This document shows positions 13,330 through 25,765 of a stretch of 64,000 bases of DNA, in pieces. The DNA lies in contig CM055094.1 in the NCBI GenBank assembly GCA_029204225.1, forward strand, positions 21,445,584 through 21,509,583, in the 5' to 3' direction. The notes below the pieces were generated by a model, which saw only the letters and a program-made list of their open reading frames with translations, ran no database searches and was not told the origin of the DNA. The stretch's first letter is position 1. Each line of letters starts with the position of its first letter. Source of the DNA: Diphasiastrum complanatum. Taxonomy: Eukaryota; Streptophyta; Lycopodiopsida; Lycopodiales; Lycopodiaceae. The translations under genes and the position numbers were made by a program.

Positions 13330-13655
13330 TTGTTTGGTCAATTAAAACATTTCGCTAAGTTTTGGATTTTCACTCCCTGTAGCTCTTGGTGTGCGAACCA
13401 AATACCATTCCACCTTAAAATCACCTATTCTAGGAACATTGAGTGGTGTGTCGCTCATATGATTATTAATTATTTCAAGATATTCTGTTTTACTAAAAAT
13501 CCAAAACAGAATTTTATGATCTTCTTTAAAACTTGTTTGAAACTTGTTTCTTGTCTTTCGTCCTTTGGTGAGCTGGTAAGGTGGATCCTTTTAGATTTTT
13601 TCTCGATAGTGGAGCATATTCTGTGGGAAGATCAATATGGAGATGATATTTAGAC
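13330..13655 (-). pseudogene. V' variant, left arm
   Basis: Begins with the same MSKYHLHIDLPTEYAPL start as gene V (13,655) but has a different tail: FKEDH, FWIFSKTEY, NHMSDTP, NVPRIGDFKVEW and GSENPKLSEMF landmarks, ending just before the TATA-like box. The shared start and the tail lie in different frames in this copy. Unrecognised protein. Confidence 0.4.
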
Positions 13656-13689
13656 ATCTTAATAATCGATAGATTAATCTAGTAGAAAA

Positions 13690-14136
13690 CCCATTGTTAT
13701 ATATCTTGTAAGCTATTAAAACTCATCTTAATTATAAAAAGATAATAATTGGAAAAGTTTGAAATGACCTTGGCGCTCTTTTTGATCCATCACACCCTAT
13801 GTTTCTTGCTTTATATGCAAAATCAAAGCTTTGCAGTTATAAGAAAAATAAGCAAAACATTTTTTCAATAGATGTGTGTTGAAATTACAAATTTCTGAAT
13901 TGCAAAAGTTTGAGATAACCTTGCCGCTCCATTTGATCCAACACACTCCGTATTTTTTGAATTTCAAAAATTTAGATTCACGTTGGCGCTCATTGTGATC
14001 CAAAATATTCAAAGTTTCTTGCCATGATTTGCAGATCGATAAGACTGTTTTTCTTTGATGTGAACGCTTTAGTAGATGGAAAGAAAACTTTGATGTGCAA
14101 TACGATTTGCATTTACATGAGAAGTCATGTTAGTTA
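13690..14136 (-). repeat. Block X
   Basis: Second left-arm copy of the W-V linking block, with ORF 14,012-13,797 starting MNILDHNERQRES. Paired with 25,766-26,165. Confidence 0.5.
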
Positions 14137-14290
14137 ATGGTAGAAAATAGAATCTTGAAGTATGGACCCCACGCGTTGTGGCTACCCAACTTCCAATTAA
14201 CTACATACGTTACTAGTGAGGTCAAGTCATCGGAGTTGTGCGGGCAGACCAAAAACTTGGTCGGAGTTTTAAAATTCGGTCGGAGTTTTA
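14137..14290 (-). mobile_element. W fossil, terminal fragment
   Basis: Only the carboxyl end of the W reading frame remains (FKILFSTIN end). The join to the minisatellite near 14,285 has a short duplicated tcggagttttaaaattc. Collinearity between the palindrome arms ends here (14,222 against 25,680). Confidence 0.5.
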
Positions 14291-14475
14291 AAATTCAACT
14301 TTTGATGGACTCGGCTCAGTCAACTTTGTATGCAGAGTATGGATGCTCAGCTCGTTCTACAGCGAATGCAGAGTATGTACGCTCAGCTCGGTCCACGGTG
14401 ATTGTAGAGTATGGGGGCGCGGCTCTATGAGCAGTGTATGTAGAGTATTGCTTGGCAGTGTGTGGAGAATAGAAA
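14291..14475 (-). repeat. Minisatellite M
   Basis: About four degenerate 40-bp units (tgcagagtatgg type) between the W fragment and block P. Confidence 0.8.
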
Positions 14476-15880
14476 TTTGTGGAAAATTTTGGAGCAATGT
14501 CTCTCTGATAGGATGTGGAAACGATGATGTTTCTTCGCGATAACGTACTAGTAGAGAGATTTCAACCCAAATAGGTGTTGAATGTGTACTTTTGACAAGC
14601 TCCAGTAGCACTACCCCTCAGCATTCTCGTGCTAGTTTTGACGATTTTTGTGTAATGTAGTTAGTCTCGGCAGCTTAGGGTTTTTGAAAATGGATGATGA
14701 TGGCACTCTGGATCTGTGGTGGATGTATGTAGATGGTGTCCAAGGATGCGAAGGAGTAACCAAGCATGGTCGTAGCAAATGATAGATTGCCACTAATCGA
14801 TCCTTTGAAGCTATAGCTTTTCAAAGCTTCTGAATTCCATTTCCATGCCTGAAGAAGGAAGTGCCAGCATGAAATCTTCTCCTATTAGAGTTTGTTTTCA
14901 TTTCCTAAAAAGCATGCATGGCAGCATGGCAGTAAAGCGTGATATTGTGAATTTTTGTAATGTTCTGCAACATTTGCTTACATACATAGCTACACCAAAT
15001 GAGAAAATTAAGGACCTAGATTCTTAAAGAGTTTTATGAGGTTGAAGTTCTAGTATTTCCACAAATCAACTTCCTCTGAAAGTTTCTTTTTTGTGGAAAT
15101 GATGCTATTTATACCAAGTGTAGGCTAATTTATAATGGCAAAGATCGAGTTCACAGCTCGCCATGATTATGATCATTTGCAAGTTGCCTATTATAAGCAA
15201 ATTGTGCTGCACTTTCGTGTTATCTTAGAACATTTGAATGTAGCTTGTGATATTATTGGTTCGATATTCTAGTAGCTTTTTTGCACCATTTAAGGTAAGA
15301 GAAAGAGAGCACAATCAGATAATGATGCAATAGGTTCTAGAAAAATGTAAATTTGTTGTTTCGGTATCTCCAATTTCTAGGAATTTGGGCATGAAGACAA
15401 TCCGGCTCGAATCATACACAATTGATGAGTGTTTGCCATCTTGTTTGCATGTATGTGATGATTTTTGTTGTTTAATTATATCGATGTCGATTGACACTAT
15501 AATAGCTTCGTGGTTGTCATTCGTAATATTAAAAATTTTTTTTCACCTTATCTTGGGGCAAGTTCACAAATAGCAAGGTAACAAATTGGGACTCGGCAAG
15601 AACTCACTCCAAATGACTTTTTGAGCTTCACTAACTTGTTCTCATGAATTTATCATTGTGTCTAACTTGCCATATACCAGTTTTATAAGTATTTGCTTGA
15701 TCCTTTACTCTTAAATGCACCATAATGGTACCCCACTTTGCAGGTGCCATAGTCCTAGAGCTCTAAAATTAACAATGTATACACATGTATAGAAGTTTTC
15801 AAGACATACTGATGTTTTTGAATCCACTTGTCTTTAAGTTTAAACATGTTCTTTGTAGTTCCTGAAGAAGTCTTGAAAGT
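14476..15880 (+). repeat. Block P with long downstream part Pd
   Basis: Most extended version of P in the window. After the P core it keeps about 540 bp (14,960-15,500) missing from the outer-arm copies, then the N-like section (15,545-15,725) and a tail ending gaagtcttgaaagtt where it is cut by the Copia fossil. It holds the 45-codon ORF listed separately. The rest shows no clear gene. Confidence 0.75.
15135..15272 (+). CDS. 45-codon ORF, copy 1
   Basis: Reads MAKIEFTARHDYDHLQVAYY through to DIIGSIF and stop. Copies at 20,262-20,399 and 61,953-62,090 are the same length and open, with only conservative-looking replacements, among them Arg/His at position 9. It could be a small protein or an exon of a larger gene; no domain is recognised. 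It lies about 20 bp after a tataccaagtgtagg stretch, with no obvious promoter. Confidence 0.3.
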   Translation: MAKIEFTARHDYDHLQVAYYKQIVLHFRVILEHLNVACDIIGSIF

Positions 15881-16719
15881 TCTCATGAAGATTTTGTCAT
15901 GATGCCAAGTTTCTCTTCTTCAAGCATAAGAGGTGAACACCCTTGGTGGATAGATAGTGGGGCTAGCTCCCACATGACAAGTAAGAGGGAGTATCTTTCA
16001 ACCTTATCTACCTATGAAGGACCTATCAAGTGAATTTTTACAGCAAATAATTATGCTTGTAAGATAGAAGGAATAGGATCCATACCTTTATGCTTGGGAT
16101 TTTCAAGGAAAATCAAGATTGATGGAGTACTTTACATTTCTAGTATTACTAAGAACTTGCTTAGTCTAGGACAATTGCTTGACAATGGTTTGATTGTGGA
16201 GTTCGCCACAAATACATGTAACATCGAGAAGGATGGCAAGATCATTGCTAAAGGCATAAGGTTTGGAAGATTGTTCAAACTAGATGCCTATGTGGATGCT
16301 AATATTGTGATGCTAGCCAAGGAGACCAAGCTATCCAACCATATTCTACGGCACAAAAGACTTGGCCACATCAACTCAAATCATGGAGATCATGTGCAAG
16401 GAGGAGCTTGCCTCAGGACTTCCAAGACCCTTAGCAAAGTTTATATGATGTTCCAACTCTCTACAATGACAACATTTCAGTCCAACACCTTGCAACGAAC
16501 CCAATCTTCCATGCAAGACCAAAACATATCGAGATCTCTCATCATTTTGTGTCAGAGGAGGTGCAATCGTAGGAGATATCTTTGGAGCATGTGGCAAGTA
16601 GTGAATGTGTTGCTGATATCCTCACTAAACCACTTCAAAGGGCTGCATTTGTGAAGTTAAGGTCAGCCCTAGGGTTGATAGCAATTCTATGTTATCTTCA
16701 AACAAGTTGTGAGGAGGAG
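15881..16719 (+). mobile_element. Ty1/Copia fossil 1
   Basis: Parts seen in order: retropepsin active site WWIDSGASSHMT (about 15,942), protease end ITKNLLSLGQLLDNG, pre-integrase motif HKRLGHIN (about 16,350), and the RNase H tail with ADILTKPLQRA (about 16,612). It ends in a purine tract gaggaggag just before the LTR. Incomplete and broken, with several breaks. The same reduced set of parts appears in copies 3 and 4, so the loss preceded amplification. Confidence 0.8.
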
Positions 16720-17400
16720 TGTTAAATTTACACAAGCTAGTTTGCATAAATTCCACTTGTAAATGACTTTGAGGCCATGATGTGGGATGTCACACATGCC
16801 AAAAGCATAGGATACCTTATTCTAAGTCAAATTATTAACCTAGCTTTGGAATGGTACCTTTGGAATGTGTCCAAAGAGTGCATAGATAGGGCAGAAAAAA
16901 AAGTAGGAGCTTAAAATAGCAGTTTTTCCATTGTTTTTGGATCTCGAGGTATCGACCCTAAATAGGGTGGATCAACTGGATCTTTAGGTTGGATGTTAGG
17001 GTTAGGTTGTGATGATTACATAGAAGTCGTAATACGCTCAAATTTGAGGTCTACATGTATAAATATGTGATGGGATTTCCATCCAATTATGAGCAAAATT
17101 GAGATTTCCCTTCTTGACTAGTTTGAGTCTATGATTTGACTTATGAATGCTATTGGCTTATGATTTTTTATGATCATTGAATGAGTTTGGAGATGCAAGT
17201 ACAGTACGCAGGCAGCAGCAAGCCATACATCCACGTGTGAAGAGTTTTGGAGATAATTCATGGCGTTCAAGCCAAGATAAACTAGGAATCAATGCATTGA
17301 TTAGTAATCTAGCTTCTAGATCTTGTTTGGATTTTAAGTAGGTGCTTTCTCCGTCATTTCTAGAATCAAATGGGTTTATTTTGCTGTATTTCTATTAAAA
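16720..17400 (+). mobile_element. Copia 3' LTR (right end uncertain)
   Basis: Begins TGTTAAATTTAC immediately after the purine tract, as expected for a Copia LTR. It contains a TATA-like tgtataaatatgtg near 17,057. All copies continue in parallel beyond it, so the LTR end cannot be fixed by comparison. Confidence 0.55.
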
Positions 17401-18249
17401 AGAACCCCAACCTCCTACTAGTGGAAAAGTGGGTGATAAAAGGGAGTTTGCTGATGTCCTGATGTGGTTACAATTGTCAAGAAAATTGTGGAAGAGGTGT
17501 CAATTGACACTGCAATGGATCCTTCAAAAAAACAAAAAATGTAAATGATCTTGATGATTTCTGGGAGTAATAAATTCTCTTTTATTTTAAAAACAATTGT
17601 GTTTATATTTCTTGAAATATTGTGTATTGAAATCTTTTTGATTGATTTAATGTTTTTGAATTTGTTTGTATTAAAAATATAGATTTAGCAGTTTTTTAAT
17701 GATTTAAATATTAGCAAAACTATAATTGCAACGAACTGTTAGGTTTTTAATATTTTAATTTTTCTTTGTGTTTTTATAAGAAGTTTATAGAAATAATTTC
17801 ATTTGCAATCATTTAATGTTTAAATATAAGTAAAGATTTAAATACTGATTAGAATTTTGTCATAATTTAAAAAATATTTTTCTTGATACGAGAATTGTAA
17901 TTTAAAACACTTTTAAAATTTTTAAAAAAACATTGAAAACTTTTGTTTTAATAAGCAAAAGAGTGTTTTTTAGTTATTCTAATGATTGTGTCCAATGATT
18001 TTATTTTGAATAGTATTATTATTTCATATAAGCTAATTTGCAATTATTAACAAAAATCTATTAACAAAATTTTAGTAGGTTGTTTAATTTTCTTGCAAAA
18101 TGCAACATTTTTTTTTAGCATTACAATATCTTTATTTGAAGCATTATACATATGGATATTTTTTTTATAAAAAAAAAAAAAAGCGACAAAAAAAAAAATG
18201 GGTCTCCATGTCATTTCTTTCTTTTTTTGGGTCATTTCTTTTTTTTTTT
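17401..18249. repeat. AT-rich block A, long form
   Basis: Strongly AT-rich; bases 17,540-17,860 occur only in the copies that follow a Copia LTR (also at 52,170 and 59,080). From about 17,860 it matches the other A blocks. No gene. Confidence 0.75.
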
Positions 18250-18560
18250 GGGTCCCTGGGGCATTCTTCCAAAATCAGATGAATGGCTTTTTTCTTTGGC
18301 TACACAAGCTCGCCAGAGATGTTGTCAAGTCACACCTACTTTTCTCTTTTTACGCCAGCACATGATTGATTTGTTGCAAACCCTTCTGCTAAACTCCTTG
18401 CCAACTTAGGAGATGCTGAAAACATCAGAGAGATTGAACGCCTCCTCACAAGACCAAATTTTTTCACTGTCCAAGATAAATTCTTCCAAAACTCAAATGA
18501 AAGGCCTGGTTCTTTCAACCTAAACAACCCTAGTTCGGTGGTTTCTAGACAAAATATGGG
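18250..18560 (-). other. Block Y with 63-codon ORF
   Basis: Minus-strand ORF 18,527-18,336, MFRLKEPGLSFEFWKNLSW to AGVKREK. Basic and unrecognised; open in five copies of the block. Further sequence on this strand (LILEGCTREEFTKIVH) continues after a stop. Possibly a degraded transposon or host exon. Confidence 0.35.
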
Positions 18561-19140
18561 AAAAAGAAAGAAGTATACATGATATAAAGGAAAGAAAGGA
18601 CAAGGGAGTGGTGCAAAAGAAGACTTACCGGCTAAAAGACTAAACTTTTACAGGGATTAACTGGCTCGCAAGATGTTGAAGATCTGCATAGAAGAACTCT
18701 CACTAGGAATACGGTGGATTGACTACAACTCAGCACGCACAAGGACAAGGCAAAGATATTTTTACATTTACGCTACTGTACTAGAATGTTTGAGACCATT
18801 CATGTGAGACACTTTTACACATGTATTTTATTACAAATCTTTGTCCTTATATACACAAGTCCTTCCATGATATTGTGTTTGCTTGGTCATACTTACCTAA
18901 CATCAAAAGTGAATGGTACTTTCTGTTTGATGTTTTCTACAATTTTGAAATTAAAAATCTATCTTTATGTTCTTGCTCTTTTCTGAAACATTTCAAAGAT
19001 TTCATTTCGGAAAAATTTGATTATGTGCTTAAAACGGACTGCAATATAATTAGAAGTATGTACCTCAGAAAAACTTACCTATTTAGGAAAAACGTCATTG
19101 AACTCTTGTTCTAAATCTTGCATTAAAAGCTGTTCTTGAT
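18561..19140 (+). other. Block H with 97-codon ORF
   Basis: Plus-strand ORF 18,821-19,114 (MYFITNLCPYIHKSFHDIV, ... FLKHFKDFISEKFDYVL ... RKTYLFRKN). It lies opposite the end of the gypsy protease and diverges from block Y. Related ORFs remain open in four other copies. Hydrophobic and aromatic-rich; no known domain. Equally, the minus strand may be the meaningful one (TATATAAGG followed by AATAAAA). Confidence 0.3.
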
Positions 19141-19141
19141 G

Positions 19142-19371
19142 CTAATTTTTGGTGTTAAAGCATGTTAACACATTCACATCATCATTCACATCACAATGCA
19201 TACGAGATTTCAAAACAAGATGAAAAAGCTCATAGTTAGAATCATGTAGTTTTTCCATAACTTCCGCCGAGCAAACCATCGATGATGGGAGTACATTAGT
19301 CTCCCCATAAATAGAGACTATCTGCTCAAACTTATCTTTAAATACCATAGTATGGTTTTTAAAATTTATTT
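19142..19371 (-). mobile_element. Ty3/gypsy protease fossil fragment
   Basis: Minus-strand fragment with MVFKDKFEQIVSIYGETNV and KLHDSNYELFHLVLKS, the segment that follows the protease in the right-arm gypsy fossil. It is joined directly to minisatellite M. Broken. Confidence 0.65.
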
Positions 19372-19604
19372 ACAAGTGGAGTCTTGGCTCGATCGACTGT
19401 GGAGGGCTTCGGATCGGTCGACTTTTGATGGACTCGGCTCAGCCAACTTTGTATGCAGAGTATGGACGCTCAGCTTGGTCCACAGTGAATGCATAGTATG
19501 GACGCTCGGCTCGGTCCACAGTGATTGCAGAGTATGGGGGCTCGGCTCTATGAGCAGTGTATGTAGAGTATTGCTCGGCAGTGTATGGAGACTAGAAATT
19601 TGTG
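19372..19604 (-). repeat. Minisatellite M
   Basis: About five 40-bp units, including one variant with tgcatagtatgg; both strands read open because the unit is rich in sense codons. Confidence 0.8.
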
Positions 19605-20770
19605 GAAAAATTTGGAGCAATGTCGCTCTGATAGGATGTGGAAACGATGATGTTTCTTCGCGATAACATACTAGTAGAGAGCTTTCAACACAAATCAGTG
19701 TTGAATGTCTGGTTTTGACAAGCTCTAGTAGCACTACCCCTCAGCATTTGGCTCGTGCTAGATGTGACGATTTTTGTGTAATATAGCATGTCTCGACAGC
19801 TTAGGGTTTTTGAAAATGGATGATGATGGCGCTCTGGATCCATGGTGGATGTATGTAGATGGTGTCCAAGGATGCGAAGGACTAATAAAGCATGGTCGTA
19901 GCAAATGATAGATCGCCACTAAAAGATGGAAAATCAATCCTTTGAAGCTATAGCTTTTCAAAGCTTCTGAATTCCATTTCCATGCCTGAAGAAGGAAGTG
20001 CCAGCATCAAATCAGAGTTTGTTTGCATTTCCTAAAAAGCATGCATGGCAGCATGGCAGTAAAGCATGATATTGTGATTTTTCGTAATGTTCTGCAACAT
20101 TTGCTTACATACATAGCTACACCAAATGAGATAATTAAGGACCTAGATTCTTAAAGAGTTTTATGAGGTTGAAATCCTAGTTTTTCTACAAATCAACTTC
20201 CTCTGAAAGTTTCTTTTTGGTGGAAATGATGCTATTTATACCAAGTGTAGGCTAATTTGTAATGGCAAAGATCGAGTTTGCAGCTCACCATGATTATGAT
20301 CATTTGCAAGTAGCCTATTGTAAGCAAATTGTCCTGCACTTTCGTGTTCTCTTAGCACATTTGAATGTAGCTTGTGATATTATTGGTTCGATATTCTAGT
20401 AGCCCTTTTGCACCATTTAAGGTAAGAGAAAGAGAGCACAATTTTTAACGCTTGCTTCTTGTACAACCAAATTACTTTCCAATTTTTTCAAGCCTATTTG
20501 CGGTAAAGTGTCTCACATCTCTATGGAACATATGCACAAAAGTGAATCACTTTCTGCCACGTGATGATAGTGATACATTGTGTACTAGGGAATCACATTG
20601 TTGATAAGTTGGATTCACATTTACATCATGAAGCAAATAGTCTTGTAAGTTTCGTGTTCAAGTGGATCGGAAGCTCGCTCCAATTGATGTTGAGATTAAT
20701 ATATCATGCTATCTCTAGCCTAATAGCCACACACTAGATGTTTGGATCCAAAAAATATTCACACAAAGGG
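19605..20770 (+). repeat. Blocks P, Pd and S
   Basis: P core with a clean TATCAGAGC complement (gctctgata, 19,625-19,633), then Pd with the 45-codon ORF, then block S (ttgataagttggattcac, 20,600-20,770). No other gene seen. Confidence 0.75.
20262..20399 (+). CDS. 45-codon ORF, copy 2
   Basis: Same ORF as at 15,135, here MAKIEFAAHHDYDHLQVAYC to DIIGSIF. Open from start to stop; unrecognised. Confidence 0.3.
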   Translation: MAKIEFAAHHDYDHLQVAYCKQIVLHFRVLLAHLNVACDIIGSIF

Positions 20771-22150
20771 ACATAGGTCTACCACGTAGGTCTATGATGT
20801 AGTTTTCAATCAATCAAAAGGAAGGTAGATCCTTATCTTTGGTACTATAATAGCTAGTTTTTAGACTTATTGAGATCTTATAAATTAAATTTTAGGGTCA
20901 GCCCAAAGTTTTTGACAAGTGCTCATCAAGTGAATGCAATTCTAGTCAAGATTGTGTTCAATTTTGCTTGATTTGTGAGATATTTGGATTAGGTGCTTGC
21001 ATCTTGTCTCAAGAATCATGGGAAACTCTTCAAAAGATATATGAATCCAAGAATACTTCAAGGTTGATATCCTTGAAGAATCAAATCCATATGTGCTGAG
21101 AGTCAAGGACTTAAACAAAGAGCTTGCTTACAGAGGAGATTCCATTAAGGAAAGTGAACTTGTTCAACCAATCTTGAATGGTTTAAGTGTGGATTTTGCT
21201 AACTTGGTGCAAGGCTATGCAATCATGGGCAAGTTGCCTTCACTTGAAGATCTCCAAGGATTCCTCATGGTCGAGGAGAGTAGGAGAACTCACATCAAGT
21301 CAAGGATGGAGAAGCTCTCCCTCAATGATGGAGAAGACAAGGCTCTTTTCATCAAGATCAAGAGAAAATACAAAGGCAAAGGTGTTGCATTCAAGAAGAA
21401 CCAAGTCAAAGCTCGAGCAAGCCAAAGAAGGATAAGTCGAAGATCAAATGCTACTTTTGTGGCAAGACGGGGCACTATGCCTCGGAGTGCTTCAAGAGGA
21501 AGCAAATTCAAAGTCAAGAAAACCTTGGTCAAGAGGAAGAGGAGAGCTCTCATGAAGATTTCGTCATGATGTCAAGTTTCTCATCTTCAAGCATAAGAGG
21601 TGAAGACCCTTGGTGGATAGATAGTGGGGCTAGCTCCCACATGACAAGTAAGAGGGAGTATTTTTCAACCTTATCTACCTATGAAGGACCTATCATGTAA
21701 ATTTTTATAGCAAATAATTATGCTTATAAGATAGAAGGAATAGGATCCATACCTTTATGCTTGGGATCTTCAAGGAAGATCAAGATTGATGGAGTGCTTT
21801 ACATTTTCAGTATCACTAAGAACTTGCTTAGTATAGGGCAATTGCCTGACAATGGCTTGATTGTGGAGTTTTCCACAAATACATGTAACATCAAGAAGGA
21901 TGGCAAGATCATTTCTAAAGGGGTGATGATCTCCACATAACCCGGCCTCACTCTTCAAAAGGTGATCGATCATCTTCTTCGGGAAGAAATGCGAAGAAAG
22001 ACCAACGGCCTGTCCATCAAAGACAAATCCATGGCCCTGTACACCAAGAAGAAAGACTATTCCAAGGGCAAGAATCAAGTGCAGCAGCAATAGCAGAAGC
22101 CTCACACTCAAGGTGAGAATAGTGGATCACTGGTTCTGAGGGAGTCTCAC
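20771..22150 (+). mobile_element. Ty1/Copia fossil 2 (gag to protease)
   Basis: Leader (20,771-20,985), then gag sequence with LNKELAYRGDSIKESELVQ and EDLQGFLMVEESRRTH, zinc knuckle CYFCGKTGHYASEC (about 21,451-21,492), an acidic linker, and protease motif WWIDSGASSHMT (about 21,620). The end (21,920-22,140) is a different gag-like segment (TLQKVIDHLL, ALYTKKKDYSKGKNQ), so two related elements are spliced together. Broken. Confidence 0.75.
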
Positions 22151-22845
22151 AAGCTTTTATCTACTAGTATCAACTGGTCTTGAACTCGAGGTCGCTGGCT
22201 CAACTGTTAACGTGGAGGTTTGCTTGTTCTTGATATAGTCATGGAGGCAGTTGGAAGCAAACTGGGCCCAATCATAAAGGTTCTCATTGTGTAGTCTAGA
22301 ATCAGCCATCATGTGGAATAGTTTCATGGGGATATGCGTGATTTTGGACCTATAGCGCTGTGTATATTTCGCTAGATAGGCACATGGAGCAGCTAAGGGC
22401 TTATCATTTATGACCTCAATATGGTAACCATCTTTTTTTTCCATTTGTCCGCTGAGGGGTCTATGTATTTGAAGTATGCAATGGATTCAATTTTTTTGAG
22501 GGTCCTACTAACTGTGTTTGGTCGCATAGAAAAGCCAAATGTATTGAGGTCAGCTCCCGAAATAGGAATAATATAAACACAATTTTGGCTAGGAGGCAAC
22601 ATGAATTGGAAAATCTGTCGGTGGGGTTATAAGCAATATGCAATCGAAATGGGCTCTGATAGCCACTGATCAAAAGAGAAAGTTGGAACTCTATGTGGCT
22701 CAGGAACTAGTGTGCCTCCTGGTACCAAGTGTTCATCTCATAGATATCGAGGCTTTCCATAGTGATGTCAATTCTGTGTAGAGTTGGGTCATTAGAACTG
22801 GAAGATGTTGTGGCATACATGTTCTGGACTCGGCTGAGGACTCTA
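22151..22845 (-). mobile_element. W fossil, partial
   Basis: Amino half of W only (FGFSMRPNTVSRTLKK, MKLFHMMADSRLHNEN), joined to the Copia fossil at gagggagtctcacaagc. A primer-like site lies at 22,652-22,665. Broken. Confidence 0.5.
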
Positions 22846-23040
22846 TTGAAGGTTCGGCTCTGGTAACAGACAAGTGGAGTCTCGGCCTGGTCGACTGTCG
22901 AGGGCTTCGGATCGGTCGACATTGTATGCAGAGTATGGACGCTCAGCTCCGTCCATAGTGAATGCAGAGAATGGGGGCTTGGCTCTATGAGCAGTGTATG
23001 TAGAGTATTGCTCGGTAGTGTACGGAGACTAGAAATTTGT
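22846..23040 (-). repeat. Minisatellite M, short
   Basis: Fewer 40-bp units than neighbouring copies; the same short form occurs inverted at about 41,500-41,690, supporting common descent of these two blocks. Confidence 0.75.
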
Positions 23041-24815
23041 GGAAAAATTTGGAGCAATGTTGTTTTGATAGGATGTGGAAACGATGATGTTTCTTCGTAG
23101 TAACGTACTAGTAGCGAGCTTTCAACCCAAATCGATGTTGAATGTGCAATTTTGACAAGCTCCAGGAGCACTACCCCTCAGCATTTGGCTCGTGCTAGAT
23201 GTGACGATTTTTGTGTAATGTAGCAGATCTCGGCAACTTAGGGTTTTTGAAAATGGATGATGATGGCACTCCGGATCCGTGGTGGATTTATGTAGATGGT
23301 ATCCAAGGATGCAAAGGAGTAATCAAGCATTGTTGTAGCGAATGATAGATCGCCACTAAAGGATGGAAAATCGATCCTTTGAAGTTATAGCTTGTCAAGG
23401 CTTCTGAATTTCATTTCCATGCCTGAAGAAGGAAGTGCTAGCATCAAATCTTCTCCCATCAGAGTTTGTTTTCATTTCCTAAAAAGCATGCATGGCAGCA
23501 TGGCAGTAAAGCGTGATATTGTGATTTTTTGTAATGTTCCCATGTATGTGATGATTTTTGTTGTTTAATTATATCGATGTTGATTGAAACTATGATAGCT
23601 TCGTGGTTGTCATTCTAATATTAAAAGTTTTTTTTCACCTTATCTTGGGGCAAGTTCACAAATAGCAAGGTAACAAATTGGGACTCGGCAAGAACTCACT
23701 CCAAATGTCTTTCTGAGCTTCACTAACTTATCCTCATGAATTTATCATTGTGTCTAACTTGCCATATACCAGTTTTATAAGTATTTGCTTGATCCTTTAC
23801 TCTTAAATGCACCATAATGCTACTCCCTTACTGGACATAACTTCTTCACCATAGCTCAGAACTGGGTCATGTTGGGTGTCATTGAAAAAGCTCTCGTCGA
23901 GGGCTTTCTAATGGCACCGTAATCGTCTCTATCCGAGTTGCCGTTCAAAAGTTACACTATTTTTTTGCTGAGTTGCATATTATACTACAAATAAAATGGC
24001 TTATTTACAGGCTGCCCCGACGCAAAATTACAGTTCTTTTAAAAAGAAAAGAAAATCAATTTGAAGGAGCTACGTTACGTAGATTTCAAATTTGAGTGTT
24101 TTGATTGGACCATGTGGAAGAAACTTTTGAGAAAAAAAATAAAAGGTATGTTTCTGAAAGGCCCCTTTTGTGCTCAAATTTTTTGTAACGGTTGATAAGT
24201 TGGATTCACATTTACATCATGAAGCAAATAGTCTTGTAAGTTTTGCGTTCAAGTGGATCGGAAGCTCACTGCAATGGATGTTGAGATTAATATATCATGC
24301 TATCTCTAGCCTAACAACCACACACTAGATGTTTGGATCCAGAAAATATTCACACAAAGGGACATCACACATCAATATTAATCTACTTTCACCTTTTATT
24401 TCGTCACATCTCTTCGTGCTTATGCGACATGAAAAGCTCCCTTCAAACAAACCTGTGAATGTGCCTTTCCTGTTGCCTTAATTTCTCATGCACTACCTTT
24501 GTCTTGGGCAATTAAAATGTGATACAATTGTGACCTTTTCTCATGCTTATCTTTCTCCTATTCTTGGACAAGTAAAATTAGATTGTTGTAAGGGGGGGGG
24601 GGGGGGTGTATAGTATAGATGGCTATGAGTGTGAAAGGGGCATGGATTATTCTTGACTTTGAAATGAAAGGAGGGCGGGCTTATTCAAGTCACCTAGAGA
24701 ATGGTCACAAGTTCTCCTTTAAGGATGGGATGCTCTATACATATGATTACAATGCCTCAACGTCTAACCCGAGATAGTACAAATAGAATGCAATGCATGG
24801 AATATCTCTCTCTCT
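23041..24815 (+). repeat. Direct copy of the outer arm block
   Basis: Matches 1-1,760 block for block (P, Q, R, S, T), including a G run at 24,592-24,606. It stops at the CT stretch near the start of gene U and jumps into W at ttgcatattgc, so gene U itself is missing here. Confidence 0.85.
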
Positions 24816-25765
24816 TGCATATTGCTTATACCCACACCCACAGATTTTCCAGTTCTCCTAACCAAAATTTTGTTTATACTATCCCTATTTCTGGAGCTGA
24901 CCTCAATACATTTGGCTTCCCTAGGGGACCAAACGTAGTCAACAGGACCCTCAAAAAGATTGAATCCACAACATACTTCAAATACATAGACCCCTCAGTG
25001 GACAAATGGAAAAAATAAGATGGTTACCGTATCGAGGTCATAAATGATAAGCCCTTAGCTGCTCCATGCGCCTATCTAACGAAATATACATAGCGCTATA
25101 GGTCCAAGATCATGCGTATCCCCATAAAACTATTCCACATGATGGCTGATTCTAGACTACATGATCAGAACCTTTATGACTGGGCCCAGTTTGCTTCCAA
25201 CTGCCTCCGTGACTATATCAAGAACAAGAAAACCTCCAATTATTGGGCTATCTTTTGATAGATGTCACTGTAGCAGTTGAGCCACCGACCTCGAGTTCGA
25301 GATCACTTGATGCTAGCAGATAAAAGCTTGGGAGACTCCCTCAGAACCAGCCAAGAATACCAACTCTACTTCTAGGCCTATTGCAACAGATTCCACGCAA
25401 GTGGCTTCTCAAAAGAGAAAGAGTTCCTTCTCTCCACAAGGGCCAACTGCAAAGCACCAAACAGTCGGCCTAGTGAAGCTTACATTGAGAAAGACACCCA
25501 TGTCCTCTATGTCACAGATGAAGGATCATTCTGCTGAAGAGTCTTTTGCTCAACATGAAGACACCACCACACTGGTCCAACCACCACCAACACAACGATC
25601 CAGGCAAAGGACCAAGATACGAGCGAAGTGTCATGCTTCATTAGATGAAACAGACTCAGATGATATGGAGCTTGACCTCACTAGTAACGTATGTAGTTAA
25701 CTGGAAGTTGGATAGGCGCAACGCGTGGGGTCCATATTTCAAGATTCTATTTTCTACCATTAACT
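24816..25765 (+). mobile_element. W fossil, spacer/right-arm boundary copy
   Basis: Starts just downstream of where the primer-like site would be. It carries the gag-like landmarks (IPISGADLNTFGF, DWAQFASNCLRDYIKNK) and the best-kept Ser/basic segment, ORF 25,401-25,700 (QKRKSSFSPQGPTAKH, TQRSRQRTKIRAKCH, DETDSDDMEL). Broken. Palindrome collinearity with the left arm begins at about 25,680. Confidence 0.5.

Noticed and set aside
13327-13653. Plus-strand 108-codon ORF next to the TATA-like box
   Set aside because: It lies antisense to V', begins at the TATA box itself, and is shorter and altered in the other copies.
16988-17006. Telomere-like ttagggttagg near the Copia LTR
   Set aside because: Only one to two units, repeated in every LTR copy, so it is part of the element.
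21187-21553. Alternative-frame ORFs over the Copia gag
   Set aside because: They overlap the zinc-knuckle frame; the CYFCGKTGHYASEC frame is the one matching a known family.
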